From Blautia schinkii (GTDB lineage: Bacteria > Bacillota > Clostridia > Lachnospirales > Lachnospiraceae): a DNA stretch of 64,000 nt. Every line of letters begins with the position of its first letter. The first letter of the stretch is position 1. The stretch spans positions 80,936 through 144,935 of the forward strand of contig NZ_JAAWUO010000010.1 in assembly GCF_013304825.1 (NCBI RefSeq). The letters run 5' to 3'. Positions 1 through 10,351 of the stretch are shown piece after piece. Both the position numbers and the translations under genes were made by a program. Under the pieces are notes generated by a model, which searched no databases, was not told the DNA's origin, and saw only the letters and a program-made list of their open reading frames with translations.

Positions 1-223
1 TATCTGCACCGTTCCAGCACCCATCATACTGACTTTTTTTCCGGACAACCTTAATCTTGTCTTTCTTTCCATCGCCGGTGATATCATACCTTGTCCAGGT
101 TTTTCCCGGCTGAATTGTATACATCCTGGGTGCTGCCGCCTGCACTGGCAGTACGGAAAAGATCATGAAACCCATAAGAAATATACAGATACCCAGTAAT
201 TTTTTTGCTCTTCCTTTCTTCAT
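1..223 (-). CDS. Secreted protein, N-terminal part (gene runs off the window)
   Basis: Reading the minus strand from ATG at 223, the frame stays open to base 1. It begins with MKKGRAKK, a hydrophobic stretch and a signal-peptidase-like VQA-AA site near residue 29. The mature part starts with a DITGDGKKDKIKV stretch, which resembles calcium-binding or VCBS-type Asp/Gly loops (DxTGDGxxD). An AGGAGGAG ribosome site lies 5-12 bases upstream. It is probably an extracellular or wall-associated protein; only about 74 residues are visible, so no function can be assigned. It lies downstream of the atp operon on the same strand, separated from it by a terminator. Confidence 0.75.
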   Translation of the reverse strand, partial: MKKGRAKKLLGICIFLMGFMIFSVLPVQAAAPRMYTIQPGKTWTRYDITGDGKKDKIKVVRKKSQYDGCWNGAD

Positions 224-278
224 TATTTCTCCTCCTTTTTCTTTGCATACTCTGGCTTTTTTATATCAGTATAATAAA

Positions 279-395
279 AAAGCACCTTTTGAATATTCTC
301 TGTACAAAGCGGCTGTTCTCATTCCGCTCTGTCACATGGTCATAAACGTAACCAACTTATGATCTACGTTTATTTTACTATTCAACAGGTGCTTT
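279..395 (-). terminator. Long structured terminator of the atp operon
   Basis: Two 17-base arms (279-295 and 379-395) are complementary at 16 of 17 positions. On the minus strand the 3' arm runs into a U-rich tail, so it reads as a rho-independent terminator just after atpC. The 83-base loop is unusually long and holds two further hairpins: AGCGG/CCGCT (308-312/324-328) and a perfect 9-bp ATAAACGTA/TACGTTTAT stem (342-350/365-373). The whole can fold as a three-way junction. Confidence 0.7.
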
Positions 396-409
396 CTGTA
401 ATATATTTT

Positions 410-817
410 TTACTGCTTATGTGTTACTTTAAGACGTGTCATCGCTCTCGCAAGAGCCATCTGGTTCATATGATACTCCTGGATGCTCTGCTTCTGACGA
501 AGCTGCTCTTCTGCACGCTCCTTGGCTTCCTGGGCACGGCGGATATCAATCTCCTCCGGGCTCTCTACGCTGAGGCAGAACAGCTTGGCACGGTTATTGA
601 TCATCTCAACAAAACCGCTGCTCACTGCAAAAACGTGCTCATTGCCTTCTGCATCCTCAAAACGCATCTCACCGGGAATGATGGCTGCTACGACATTTGC
701 ATGATGAGCAAGAAATCCCTGCTCACCATCCACTGCCGGGATGATAAGCTTTTGGGCACGTCCTGCATAAGCCAGTTTATTGCTGGCATAGATTTCCAGG
801 CCAAATGTCTCACTCAT
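410..817 (-). CDS. atpC: F1Fo ATP synthase epsilon subunit
   Basis: 135 residues, the normal length for epsilon. The N-terminal beta-sandwich carries the family signature GEQGFLAHHANVVAAI, and the C-terminal third is a charged helical hairpin rich in Glu, Arg and Lys, the ATP-sensing or inhibitory arm in this family. Epsilon sits on the central stalk with gamma at the membrane face of F1. It is the last gene of the atp operon, 9 bases after atpD, with AAGGAG 5 bases before its ATG. A terminator follows. Confidence 0.97.
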   Translation of the reverse strand: MSETFGLEIYASNKLAYAGRAQKLIIPAVDGEQGFLAHHANVVAAIIPGEMRFEDAEGNEHVFAVSSGFVEMINNRAKLFCLSVESPEEIDIRRAQEAKERAEEQLRQKQSIQEYHMNQMALARAMTRLKVTHKQ

Positions 818-826
818 AGCCGCTCC

Positions 827-3120
<2,294 letters not shown>

Positions 3121-3128
3121 ATCAACAC

Positions 3129-4637
3129 CTACCTGCTCTTATCTCTGAATTCTTCTGCCGCCTTTACGATTTTCTCTACAAGCTCATCAGAGAGCTGCTT
3201 TGTAGTCTCGATCTCTTTGCCGATCTCAGGATATACATTATCAAAGTACTCCAGAAGATCTTTCTGATATTTCTTGATCTCTTTCTTTTCTACATCTACC
3301 ATCAGCTTGTGAGTCGCAACACAGAGAGTAATTACCTGCTGATGAAGACTTAACGGACTGCAAAGTGGCTGTTTCAGAAGCTCCATCAGACAACTTCCGT
3401 ATTTCAGCTGTGCAGTTGTGGCCTCATCCAGATCAGAACTGAACTGAGTGAACACTTCCATCTCTCTGTACTGTGCCAGATCGATACGTACACTACCGGA
3501 AGCTTTCTTCATAGCCTTGGTCTGTGCGGCACCACCAACACGGGATACGGAAAGACCAACATTAACTGCCGGACGCATACCTGAGAAGAACAGATCACTC
3601 TCCAGGAAAATCTGACCGTCTGTGATGGAAATTACGTTAGTAGGAATGTATGCAGATACATCACCAGCCTGTGTCTCGATGATCGGAAGTGCCGTGATGG
3701 ATCCACCGCCTGCCGCTTCACTCAGACGACTGGAACGCTCCAGAAGTCTGGAATGGAGGTAGAATACGTCACCAGGATATGCCTCACGTCCCGGAGAACG
3801 CTCAAGCAGAAGTGACAATGCACGATATGCCACTGCATGCTTGGAAAGATCATCATATACGATCAGTACGTCTTTACCCTGATACATGAAATACTCTGCA
3901 AGAGCAGTACCTGCATAAGGAGCGATGTACTGAAGAGGTGCACAGTCACTGGCTGTTGCAGAGAATACTGTTGTATACTCCATTGCACCATATTTTTCAA
4001 GATTGGAAACTACCTTTGCAACGGTAGAAGCTTTCTGTCCGATAGCAACATAGATACAGATTACATCTTTACCTTTCTGGTTGATGATCGTATCTGTTGC
4101 AATAGAAGTTTTACCTGTCTGTCTGTCGCCGATGATCAGCTCTCGCTGTCCACGGCCAATCGGGAACATGGAATCAATGGAAAGGATTCCTGTTTCCATC
4201 GGTACAGTTACAGATTTACGGTCAATGATTCCAGGAGCCGGGTTCTCGATTGGCCGGTATTCCTCCGCCTCGATCTCTCCCTTTCCATCAATAGGCTCAC
4301 CAAGTGCGTTCACAATTCTTCCGATAAATTTATCACCTACCGGAATACCTGCCTGTTTGCCAGTTCTGGCAACCTTGGTGCCTTCCTTGATTCCTGTATC
4401 CTTTCCGAAAAGAATACATCCCATGCTGTTGGCACGAACATCCTGTACCATACCTTTCAGACCATTCTCGAAGGTCACGACCTCACCGTACATGGCATGA
4501 TCAATGCCATAAACAGTTGCGATACCATCTCCCACGGAGATGACGGTGCCTACTTCCTGGTCCTTGCTGATTTCGTCATAGTTCTTTATTTCTTCCTTGA
4601 GAATCGAAATGATTTCATCTGGATTTATTGCACTCAA
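3129..4637 (-). CDS. atpA: F1Fo ATP synthase alpha subunit
   Basis: 502 residues, the expected length. The P-loop [11 protein letters not shown] is near residue 170 and the SVSRVGG segment is near 370. Alpha alternates with beta in the F1 hexamer and carries non-catalytic nucleotide sites. The start is a TTG codon at 4637 (protein begins MSAINPDEI), placed 10 bases after a strong GGAGG. No in-frame ATG lies nearer, so a TTG start for a highly expressed subunit is worth noting. It sits 7 bases after atpH. Confidence 0.97.
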   Translation of the reverse strand: MSAINPDEIISILKEEIKNYDEISKDQEVGTVISVGDGIATVYGIDHAMYGEVVTFENGLKGMVQDVRANSMGCILFGKDTGIKEGTKVARTGKQAGIPVGDKFIGRIVNALGEPIDGKGEIEAEEYRPIENPAPGIIDRKSVTVPMETGILSIDSMFPIGRGQRELIIGDRQTGKTSIATDTIINQKGKDVICIYVAIGQKASTVAKVVSNLEKYGAMEYTTVFSATASDCAPLQYIAPYAGTALAEYFMYQGKDVLIVYDDLSKHAVAYRALSLLLERSPGREAYPGDVFYLHSRLLERSSRLSEAAGGGSITALPIIETQAGDVSAYIPTNVISITDGQIFLESDLFFSGMRPAVNVGLSVSRVGGAAQTKAMKKASGSVRIDLAQYREMEVFTQFSSDLDEATTAQLKYGSCLMELLKQPLCSPLSLHQQVITLCVATHKLMVDVEKKEIKKYQKDLLEYFDNVYPEIGKEIETTKQLSDELVEKIVKAAEEFRDKSR

Positions 4638-4644
4638 TTCAATT

Positions 4645-5148
4645 TCACCTCCGGGTTAATTTCTGTTTCAGTTTCTTATAACGTCCGATGAGGCTCCAGT
4701 CGTACTCACGATCTCCTGCCCGCAGAACAAATCCGCCTACGAGATTCTTGTCCTCTGTAAGGGTAAGCTCTACTTCGCTGGCAGAAAACTGGTTACGGAG
4801 AAACTCCTTCATCTTATCTTCCTGCGCTTCGGTAGGACATGTCACATAAAGAAGCTCTGCCTTGAGAATTCCTTTCTGTTCCCGGCTGTAAGCATCATAA
4901 GCCTCGATGATCTCCTGAATGCTGTCTATCTTCTGATACTTGCAGGTTACTTTAAGAAAATTCTTCATTTCCTGCGGGAAAACCCGCTCTATTACCTGTT
5001 CTTTTTCTTTGAGAGAAACCAGGGGATTTTCAAGCATTTTTCCTATTTCAGGGGTATTCTCAAAAATCTTTTCGGTTTCACAGATTGCCTCCTCAGGGAC
5101 AGAAAGACCGTATAATGCTTTTGCATAATTAATGGACGTCTCTGTCAT
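4645..5148 (-). CDS. atpH: F1Fo ATP synthase delta subunit
   Basis: About 167 residues, the OSCP/delta subunit that joins the peripheral stalk to the top of F1. The N-terminal half is helical ([14 protein letters not shown]). The C-terminal part has the conserved [18 protein letters not shown] ending near residue 150. ATG at 5148 is preferred because AGGTGA lies about 6 bases upstream; a GTG at 5157 is possible. Either way the start lies inside the 3' end of atpF, so the two genes overlap and are probably coupled. Confidence 0.95.
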   Translation of the reverse strand: MTETSINYAKALYGLSVPEEAICETEKIFENTPEIGKMLENPLVSLKEKEQVIERVFPQEMKNFLKVTCKYQKIDSIQEIIEAYDAYSREQKGILKAELLYVTCPTEAQEDKMKEFLRNQFSASEVELTLTEDKNLVGGFVLRAGDREYDWSLIGRYKKLKQKLTRR

Positions 5149-5638
5149 GAGGATCACCTGCTCCTTCTAAAAACTGGTCATATAGGGACATATCCTGTGC
5201 TTCGTCGTTCTTTTTTCCCATGATTCTGGATGCTGCATCCATAGCCAGCTCAGCTACCTTGCCTTCCATCGCTTTCATAGCAGCTTCCTGCTCAGTACTG
5301 ATGTCTCTTCTTGCTTTCTCAAGAATCTCGCCAGCCTGATCATTAGCTCTCTTCACGATGCTGTCTGCCTGTACTTTTGCCTCGTCCTTAGCCTGCTCTA
5401 CAATGTTGAAGGATTCTTCCTTCGCAGATTTCAGTGCATCCTCATACTGTCCTTTCAGCTGGTTTGCTTCAGTTGTTGTTTTTTCTGCTGAAGCAAACTG
5501 CTCATCGATCATGGCTTTTCTCTTCTCCATGACACCGATGATTGGGCCGAACAGGAACTTTTTCATTAAAAGATAAAGAACGATCAGGTTTATAATAGTA
5601 AAGACAAGGTTGATATCAATTTTAATCACCTGGTCCAC
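5129..5638 (-). CDS. atpF: F1Fo ATP synthase subunit b
   Basis: 169 residues. One N-terminal membrane helix (about residues 8-27, INLVFTIINLIVLYLL) is followed by the conserved KKFLFGPI turn and a long Ala/Glu/Lys-rich coiled coil that dimerises as the peripheral stalk. Between atpE (41 bases upstream) and atpH, whose start it overlaps. The order c-b-delta-alpha is the standard bacterial order. Confidence 0.96.
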   Translation of the reverse strand: MDQVIKIDINLVFTIINLIVLYLLMKKFLFGPIIGVMEKRKAMIDEQFASAEKTTTEANQLKGQYEDALKSAKEESFNIVEQAKDEAKVQADSIVKRANDQAGEILEKARRDISTEQEAAMKAMEGKVAELAMDAASRIMGKKNDEAQDMSLYDQFLEGAGDPHDRDVH

Positions 5639-5679
5639 CTGCCTCTCTTAATCCTGAATTAGTATCTCGTCTTTACCTA

Positions 5680-5898
5680 TTAGCCAAGCATGATAATGAT
5701 CAGAAGACCGATTACGAAACCGTAAATAGCTGTTGCCTCTGCAAGAGCACATCCAAGAAGAAGTGCTTTACTGATCTTGCTCTCTGCCTCCGGCTGTCTT
5801 GCGATAGCTTCTACTGCCTTAGATGTTGCAAGACCGATACCAATACCTGCTCCGATACCTGTAAGAACTGCGATAGCTGCACCAATTGCGATTAACAT
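5680..5898 (-). CDS. atpE: F1Fo ATP synthase subunit c (proton-type ring)
   Basis: 72-residue two-helix proteolipid with the conserved RQPEA polar loop (residues 34-38). Glu54 in LAEATAIYGF is the ion-carrying carboxylate. Sodium-binding c subunits of anaerobes such as Ilyobacter have a Gln in helix 1 (GxGQG) and a Ser right after the carboxylate (AEST). Here helix 1 reads GIGIG and the second motif is AEAT, so both sodium ligands are missing and proton coupling is inferred. Strong SD AGGAGG precedes the ATG. Confidence 0.97.
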   Translation of the reverse strand: MLIAIGAAIAVLTGIGAGIGIGLATSKAVEAIARQPEAESKISKALLLGCALAEATAIYGFVIGLLIIIMLG

Positions 5899-5946
5899 AG
5901 TTTTTTCCTCCTGTAAAATACAATTTTTTTCATTTTTAATGCCTGA

Positions 5947-6633
5947 TTACTCAATTGCTTCCTTGATGAACAAGGATGTTAAGAATACAAATACATACGC
6001 CTGTATGAATCCGTCGAAGAAATCAAAATACAGACTGAATGGTATGGGAAGAATAGCCGGACAAACAAACTCCAGCAGCTTCATAACTACGAAGCTTCCC
6101 AGAACATTACCAAACAACCGCATGCAGAGAGATGTAGGTCTGATCGCGATTTCCAGGATGTTGATTGGAAGCATGATCGGAACCGGCTCCGCAAAGCTTT
6201 TCAAGAAGCCCTTCAGGCCTTTCTTATGAAAGCCTGCATACTCGATCAGAATAATGCTCATAAGCGCCAGCGCAATGGTCACATTCATATCCTTGGTAGG
6301 TGGTGTAAATCCAAACACGCCTGCGATATTGGCTATTCCGATGAAAATTACGGTTGACATCAAATAAGGCACATACTGTTTGCCTTCTTCTCCAAGAATT
6401 CCCATAAAGAAATCCTGAAGAAAACTTACTCCGGACTCAAGAAGTAACTGCTTCTTACCCGGATTTTCCACACTGAGATTCCGAACCAGAATCAGAGACA
6501 GGATCACAAGAACCGCCATAATGACCCATGTGACTACTACACATTCTGCAATCGGTATTCCACCAAACACAGGAATGGTAAAGGCTGTCTTACTGTTCAG
6601 CTCTTCTGCCAGTGTACTTGATAAATCTCCCGT
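5947..6633 (-). CDS. atpB: F1Fo ATP synthase subunit a (start probably non-canonical)
   Basis: Stator channel subunit with five or more membrane helices. The essential helix carries SLCMRLFGNVLGS, with Arg in the MRLFGN motif, and the C-terminal helix has DGFIQAYVFVFL. The first canonical start is GTG at 6570, but it lacks an SD and would cut off LNSKTAFTIPVFGG, which belongs to the family N-terminus. The frame stays open upstream to a TAA near 6677 without ATG, GTG or TTG. The strong SD GGAGGG (6645-6640) is followed after 6 bases by ACG at 6633, so I propose an ACG start (229 residues). A sequencing or assembly error is the main alternative. Confidence 0.9.
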   Translation of the reverse strand, partial: TGDLSSTLAEELNSKTAFTIPVFGGIPIAECVVVTWVIMAVLVILSLILVRNLSVENPGKKQLLLESGVSFLQDFFMGILGEEGKQYVPYLMSTVIFIGIANIAGVFGFTPPTKDMNVTIALALMSIILIEYAGFHKKGLKGFLKSFAEPVPIMLPINILEIAIRPTSLCMRLFGNVLGSFVVMKLLEFVCPAILPIPFSLYFDFFDGFIQAYVFVFLTSLFIKEAIE

Positions 6634-6708
6634 TTTTCTCCCTCCTTTTCTCTTGGCGCTGATCGCATCTTTTTATAATTGGTATGACCACGCCTTGTAG
6701 TTGACTTT

Positions 6709-6736
6709 ATTTTACTCCGCATTTCCAGAATGTCAA
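6709..6736 (-). promoter_or_regulatory. Promoter of the atp operon
   Basis: On the minus strand TTGACA (6736-6731) is followed after 16 bases by TAAAAT (6714-6709). Transcription from here would give a leader of about 70 bases before the atpB SD. It lies in the only non-coding gap upstream of the eight atp genes. Confidence 0.75.
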
Positions 6737-6751
6737 TATTATTTTTGCCTG

Positions 6752-6786
6752 TTTTGTACAAAAAAGAATCTTTTTTTTATACAAAA
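6752..6786 (-). terminator. Possible AT-only terminator after birA
   Basis: A 16-base A/T-rich inverted repeat (6752-6767 and 6771-6786, imperfect) starts 8 bases after the birA stop. It contains long A and T tracts but almost no G-C pairs, so termination would be weak. It may let birA transcripts read into atp. Confidence 0.35.
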
Positions 6787-6793
6787 TAAACAA

Positions 6794-7798
6794 TTAATTT
6801 GACTGATCTTCTTCCGGTTTCCTGCGCACAGATACTTCTCCATAAGAAAGCAGGGTTTCTGAACCATCCTGTTCTCTAACGAGCAGCCTTCCATCAGAAG
6901 CAATCGTCTTTGCATAAGCTTCCCGTGTACGCGTTCCGTCAGTGATCACGATCATATTTCCAGGAATGATATTATTTTCTGTATATTCTCTGGAAAGTTC
7001 CGGAGTTTCTGCTTCCATAAGAAGCTGGTTGACAATTTCTGCAACAAGAAGACTGCAGTTTATATGTTCTGCTTCCTTCCTGCCTCCAAACAATGCTCCT
7101 GCTGTTCCCTGTATCTCTTCCGGAAAACCGTCTTCCGGTATATACAGATTCAGGCCGATCCCCACAACAGCAAACTCAATGTTTCCACTCTCAAAGTCTG
7201 TAACAGCCTCTGTCAGTATCCCACACACCTTCTTATCATGAAGATACAGGTCATTAACCCATTTAATCCCGAGGTCGATTCCACAGATCTTCTTCACAGC
7301 CCGGTAAACTGCAGTTGCCGCTGCTGTAGTGATCAGGAGTCCTTCCTTCAGCGTTCGCTCCGGTCTTAGAACGATACTCATATACAGTCCTGCATTTTCA
7401 GGGGAATAAAAACTCCGGCCTCTCCGGCCTCTTCCATTTTTCTGCTGACGCGCCAGTATCAGTGCGCCATGCCCTGCTTCTCCTGAAAATGCAGCCTCCT
7501 TGGCTGCTCTGTTCGTAGAATCCAGTTCCCTGTATATCTTTACAGAAGCATCTGGATGATTGAGATAAAGCCGGATCCCTTCTTCAGATAACCGGCTGCC
7601 GCCGCAAAGCACATAGCCTTTGTTTGGTCCTGCTTCTATGGTGTATCCCTCTTCCCGAAGGGATTTCACAGCTTTCCAGATGGCCGCTCTTGTGCAGTTC
7701 AGTTCTGCTGCTGCCGCTTCTCCGGATATCAGTTCATTCTCGTGCTGCTCCAGAAGCTTCAGCATTCTTGCTTTTACAGTCATATCTTCACCGTCCAT
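6794..7798 (-). CDS. birA: Bifunctional biotin-protein ligase and biotin repressor
   Basis: 334 residues. An N-terminal winged helix (about 1-65, with GEAAAAELNCTRAAIWKAVK) is followed by the ligase domain. This has the biotinyl-AMP loop GRGRRGRSF near residue 125, KWVNDLYL near 184, and a C-terminal SH3-like domain ending in RKPEEDQSN. It makes biotinyl-AMP and transfers biotin to a target lysine; AccB of the fab operon in this window is the obvious acceptor. The HTH places it in the repressor class. ATG 7798 is used here; ATG 7783 (MTVKARML) is an equally possible start. It has its own promoter and a candidate operator. Confidence 0.95.
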   Translation of the reverse strand: MDGEDMTVKARMLKLLEQHENELISGEAAAAELNCTRAAIWKAVKSLREEGYTIEAGPNKGYVLCGGSRLSEEGIRLYLNHPDASVKIYRELDSTNRAAKEAAFSGEAGHGALILARQQKNGRGRRGRSFYSPENAGLYMSIVLRPERTLKEGLLITTAAATAVYRAVKKICGIDLGIKWVNDLYLHDKKVCGILTEAVTDFESGNIEFAVVGIGLNLYIPEDGFPEEIQGTAGALFGGRKEAEHINCSLLVAEIVNQLLMEAETPELSREYTENNIIPGNMIVITDGTRTREAYAKTIASDGRLLVREQDGSETLLSYGEVSVRRKPEEDQSN

Positions 7799-7845
7799 AA
7801 TCTGCCTGAAATGGCAAAATTTATTCCCTTCTAAGAGACGAAAGC

Positions 7846-7874
7846 ATTATAGCACTTAAACATCGCAATGTCTA
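7846..7874 (-). promoter_or_regulatory. Promoter of birA
   Basis: Minus-strand TAGACA (7874-7869), a 17-base spacer and a perfect TATAAT (7851-7846), about 48 bases before the birA ATG. Confidence 0.7.
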
Positions 7875-7891
7875 TTATCTTTTTTAGACAT
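7868..7891. promoter_or_regulatory. Candidate operator over the birA -35 box
   Basis: Perfect 7-bp inverted repeat ATGTCTA-N10-TAGACAT that includes the -35 hexamer of the birA promoter. Its size and position suit autorepression, but it does not resemble the published Bacillus-type BirA box (GTTAAC-containing), so the identity of the binding protein is inference. Confidence 0.45.
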
Positions 7892-7989
7892 GCTCTCCAT
7901 ATTAATTTTGTATTTCAAATACGGTTATTATATGATTTTTCTCATTTTTGTCTGTTTTAATATCTTTTTTTAGAGATAATTTCTATGAA

Positions 7990-8039
7990 AATCTGCTGAT
8001 TCAGGGTAAAATTTCCTGAATCACTATAATATGCAGATT
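7990..8039 (-). terminator. Hairpin after the WYL regulator gene
   Basis: An 8-bp perfect stem GATTCAGG/CCTGAATC (7998-8005/8015-8022) is nested in a 7-bp stem AATCTGC/GCAGATT (7990-7996/8033-8039). It starts 24 bases past the stop of the minus-strand gene. Only four U follow, so it is a weak terminator. Confidence 0.5.
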
Positions 8040-8062
8040 CCTCATCAAGTAAATATTATTTA

Positions 8063-9055
8063 TCATTTGTAATTAGAAAGACTTTTCTCAAGAAATTCCC
8101 GGTACTCATCGCGCACACGATCCGGTGACGCGATCACTGCATCCGGTCCAAGACTGGCTATCCAGCCGAAAAACTGACTACTGACGTTTACACGAACCAG
8201 CGTTTTGAAATGTTCATGATCCTTCCTCTGTATCATAATGTCTCTTCCGAAACGGTCCAGCACAACTCCCACCAGACGGTTGTGTGCTTCAAGACATATG
8301 GTTTCCTCTCTGCCGCCAAACATCCCGAAGGTTCTGGATGTCAGTTCTCCTACATCATAATTCTCAAAAATATCCCGACCATTACGTGAAGCCTCCTCAA
8401 TTCGGATCTGCAGGATCTTGTCTACACGGTAATGCTTCACTGTTTCGCATTTCTCATCATAAGCTACAAGATAATAATTCTCATTCTGCCAGACAAGTCC
8501 CCACGGACTGACACAATACCGATCACCGTTCTTCTTAAGCCGCAGTTCTTTCTCCACTGTCCATTCACAGTACTGAAAAGATATCTGCCTGTTATCGGTA
8601 AGTGCCCTGTGGATCTCATCAATATTATAATACACGCTCTCATTCATGGTCTTGACCCTGTTCTCCACAAAGACCTGTCTTCGAAGCTGTCTGGCCTCAT
8701 ACACGCTGGCAAGACTCTCCAGCTTCCCGATCAGCTGACGTGATTTACCACTGGTAATAAATCGCGAGGACTGCACGGCATCTACCAGAAGCTTCAGTTC
8801 CGGAAGCTCAAATTCCCTGCTGGCCAGATAAAAGCCGGCCGGCTTCTCCCTCCGGTTCAGGATATCCATGCCGAAATTCCGCAATGTCTCAATATCATCA
8901 TATATAGTCTTACGCTCTGCACTGATTCCCAGACTGTTCAGATAAATGATCAAATCCTTCACAGACATAGGATGTTCTTCATCGGTTCTCTCCAGAAAAA
9001 CACGCATCAGATATAAAATTTTTATTTTCTGGTTAAAAACCCTGGGCATCTGCAT
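8063..9055 (-). CDS. WYL-domain transcriptional regulator
   Basis: 330 residues. An N-terminal winged helix-turn-helix (about 8-70, with SVKDLIIYLNSLG and SAERKTIYDDI) is of the HTH_11/DeoR-like kind. The central WYL domain (about 140-225) includes ISFQYCEW, YCVSPWGLVWQNENYYLVAY and HYRVDKI, and a C-terminal WCX region ends in SPDRVRDEYREFL. WYL proteins bind ligands such as nucleic acids; PafBC and DriD, two characterised members, control DNA-damage responses. It starts 10 bases after the small membrane protein gene 9066-9320, so the two probably share an mRNA preceded by LexA-like boxes. Confidence 0.88.
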   Translation of the reverse strand: MQMPRVFNQKIKILYLMRVFLERTDEEHPMSVKDLIIYLNSLGISAERKTIYDDIETLRNFGMDILNRREKPAGFYLASREFELPELKLLVDAVQSSRFITSGKSRQLIGKLESLASVYEARQLRRQVFVENRVKTMNESVYYNIDEIHRALTDNRQISFQYCEWTVEKELRLKKNGDRYCVSPWGLVWQNENYYLVAYDEKCETVKHYRVDKILQIRIEEASRNGRDIFENYDVGELTSRTFGMFGGREETICLEAHNRLVGVVLDRFGRDIMIQRKDHEHFKTLVRVNVSSQFFGWIASLGPDAVIASPDRVRDEYREFLEKSLSNYK

Positions 9056-9065
9056 TCCTCCTGTT

Positions 9066-9320
9066 CTACTTATCTGTCAGCGAAGCTACTACTGCAAAAT
9101 ATAATACCATGAATGCAAGTACAACGGCAACGATATCAGCTCCCCGGAAATCAAAATTAAAAAGCATTGCCCCTCCAATCATGATCTCTATTGTGAGAAG
9201 TGCTCCCAGTATCATAGCCATTCCGGAAGAAAGTTTCTTCTTCCTGTAATGACTGTCACCTGTCTCCACATATCTTCCCTCTGCCAGTGCTATCTTCCTG
9301 CTATTCTCTGTATTCCACAT
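9066..9320 (-). CDS. Small two-helix membrane protein, possibly SOS-controlled
   Basis: 84 residues from ATG 9320, chosen because GGAGGAAGG lies 6 bases upstream; a longer frame reaches 9383 but has no SD. The N-terminal 30 residues are hydrophilic and basic (DSHYRKKK), followed by two membrane segments (about 33-53 and 60-80). I do not recognise a family. Upstream lie a TATAAT and four sites matching the Gram-positive LexA box at 12-13 of 14 positions. The downstream partner is a WYL regulator. In Caulobacter the WYL regulator DriD induces the small membrane division inhibitor DidA; a similar role here is only a hypothesis. Confidence 0.7.
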   Translation of the reverse strand: MWNTENSRKIALAEGRYVETGDSHYRKKKLSSGMAMILGALLTIEIMIGGAMLFNFDFRGADIVAVVLAFMVLYFAVVASLTDK

Positions 9321-9363
9321 AAGATCCTTCCTCCCTGTTATATGTCCGGCTCGTGATTTTTTT

Positions 9364-9483
9364 CGAACATATTTTCCGAACATATTTTCTGTATATTGGT
9401 ATTATAGCGCATGCTCAGTACAATAAAACGGTACGAATATTGTTTTTCCGAACATTTGTTTATTTTGCACAAAAATATGTTCG
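9364..9483. promoter_or_regulatory. Cluster of four LexA-like (SOS) boxes
   Basis: Sites at 9364-9377, 9377-9390 and 9449-9462 (plus strand) and 9470-9483 (minus strand) all begin CGAACAT. Against the Bacillus consensus CGAACRNRYGTTYC they match at 13, 12, 12 and 12 of 14 positions. Two sit downstream and two upstream of a minus-strand TATAAT at 9406-9401. I could not find a good -35 hexamer. Confidence 0.55.
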
Positions 9484-9530
9484 TTTTTCAGTCAGGCGGC
9501 AAAAACCTCCTTCGCGATTTATTTGGTCAA

Positions 9531-9560
9531 AAAGAAAAAAGCCTGCCACAGACGACAGAC
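9531..9560 (-). terminator. Terminator of lrgAB
   Basis: Minus-strand stem GTCTGTC/GGCAGGC (pairing with G-U allowed) and a 6-base loop, followed directly by TTTTTT. It lies about 100 bases after the lrgB stop. Confidence 0.65.
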
Positions 9561-9601
9561 CTTTCACATATTTTTTTCTATGGATTTAACATATAAAACA
9601 A

Positions 9602-9661
9602 AAATTCACACTTCTTACTGCTACATACTCATGAACACAATCCTTTCATGATCTGTGCTCA
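9602..9661. repeat. Dispersed hairpin repeat, copy 1
   Basis: About 60 bases with the pattern ATTCAC..., ACTGCTACATACTCATGAACACA, shown as ACATACTCATGAACACA, and a hairpin TGAACACA/TGTGCTCA (9632-9639/9654-9661). It resembles copies at 10741-10800 and 32161-32220. This copy reaches into the lrgB stop codon. Confidence 0.6.
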
Positions 9662-10351
9662 CATCATTCCGGCAAACACCGATGCACCTACAACGGTAAG
9701 AAGACCGGCAACTGCAATAGCAAGACTGCTCATGGCTCCTTCTACAGGACCAAGCTCCATGGCTTTGGCAGTTCCGATGGCATGGGCAGATGTTCCAAGT
9801 CCAAGACCCCTTGCGATCGGCTCCTCGATCTTTGCGATTTTATAAACAACCTCTGCGATCATATTTCCCAGGACTCCTGTGATGATGATCACGGCAACTG
9901 TGATAGTCACGATACCGCCAAGTTCCTCGGAAACGCCCATTCCAATGGCTGTTGTGATGGATTTCGGAAGCATGGTAACATATTCCTGATGATTGAATCC
10001 GAACAGCTTTGACATAAGCAGGACGCTGCAAAGTCCCGCCAGCGTTCCTGAGATGATCCCGGCTGCAACTGCCTTGAGATTTTTTTTCAGCAGATGAATC
10101 TGCTCATAAAGAGGCACTGCCAGACATACCGTTGCCGGTGTCAGCAGATAGCTGATATATTTGCCGCCTTCATTATAATCATTGTAATCAATATGAAAAA
10201 TCACAAGCACTCCGATAACACAGATGATCGAAATTAAAAGAGGATTAAAAATCGCCATTTTGAATTTCTTTTTCAGGATAAGACCAATCTCGTAAGCGAT
10301 CAGGCTTATCATCGCTCCGAAAAATGCGGAGTTTTTTATAAATTCCATCAT
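9659..10351 (-). CDS. lrgB: LrgB/CidB-family membrane protein
   Basis: 230 residues with about six or seven membrane helices. The family core is visible as LPKSITTAIGMGVSEELGG, shown here as PKSITTAIGMGVSEELGG, and GLGLGTSAHAIGTAKAMELG reduced to GTSAHAIGTAKAME. LrgB works with the holin-like LrgA; in bacteria the pair affects murein hydrolase export, programmed lysis or pyruvate-type carboxylate uptake. The start overlaps the lrgA stop by four bases (ATG ATG choice at 10351 or 10348), showing translational coupling. The stop codon falls inside a dispersed hairpin repeat. Confidence 0.93.
   Translation of the reverse strand: MMEFIKNSAFFGAMISLIAYEIGLILKKKFKMAIFNPLLISIICVIGVLVIFHIDYNDYNEGGKYISYLLTPATVCLAVPLYEQIHLLKKNLKAVAAGIISGTLAGLCSVLLMSKLFGFNHQEYVTMLPKSITTAIGMGVSEELGGIVTITVAVIIITGVLGNMIAEVVYKIAKIEEPIARGLGLGTSAHAIGTAKAMELGPVEGAMSSLAIAVAGLLTVVGASVFAGMM

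Noticed and set aside
6597..6668. 23-codon frame upstream of atpB (starts MRSAPREKEG)
   Set aside because: It contains the atpB SD inside it, has no SD of its own and runs out of frame over the atpB N-terminus.
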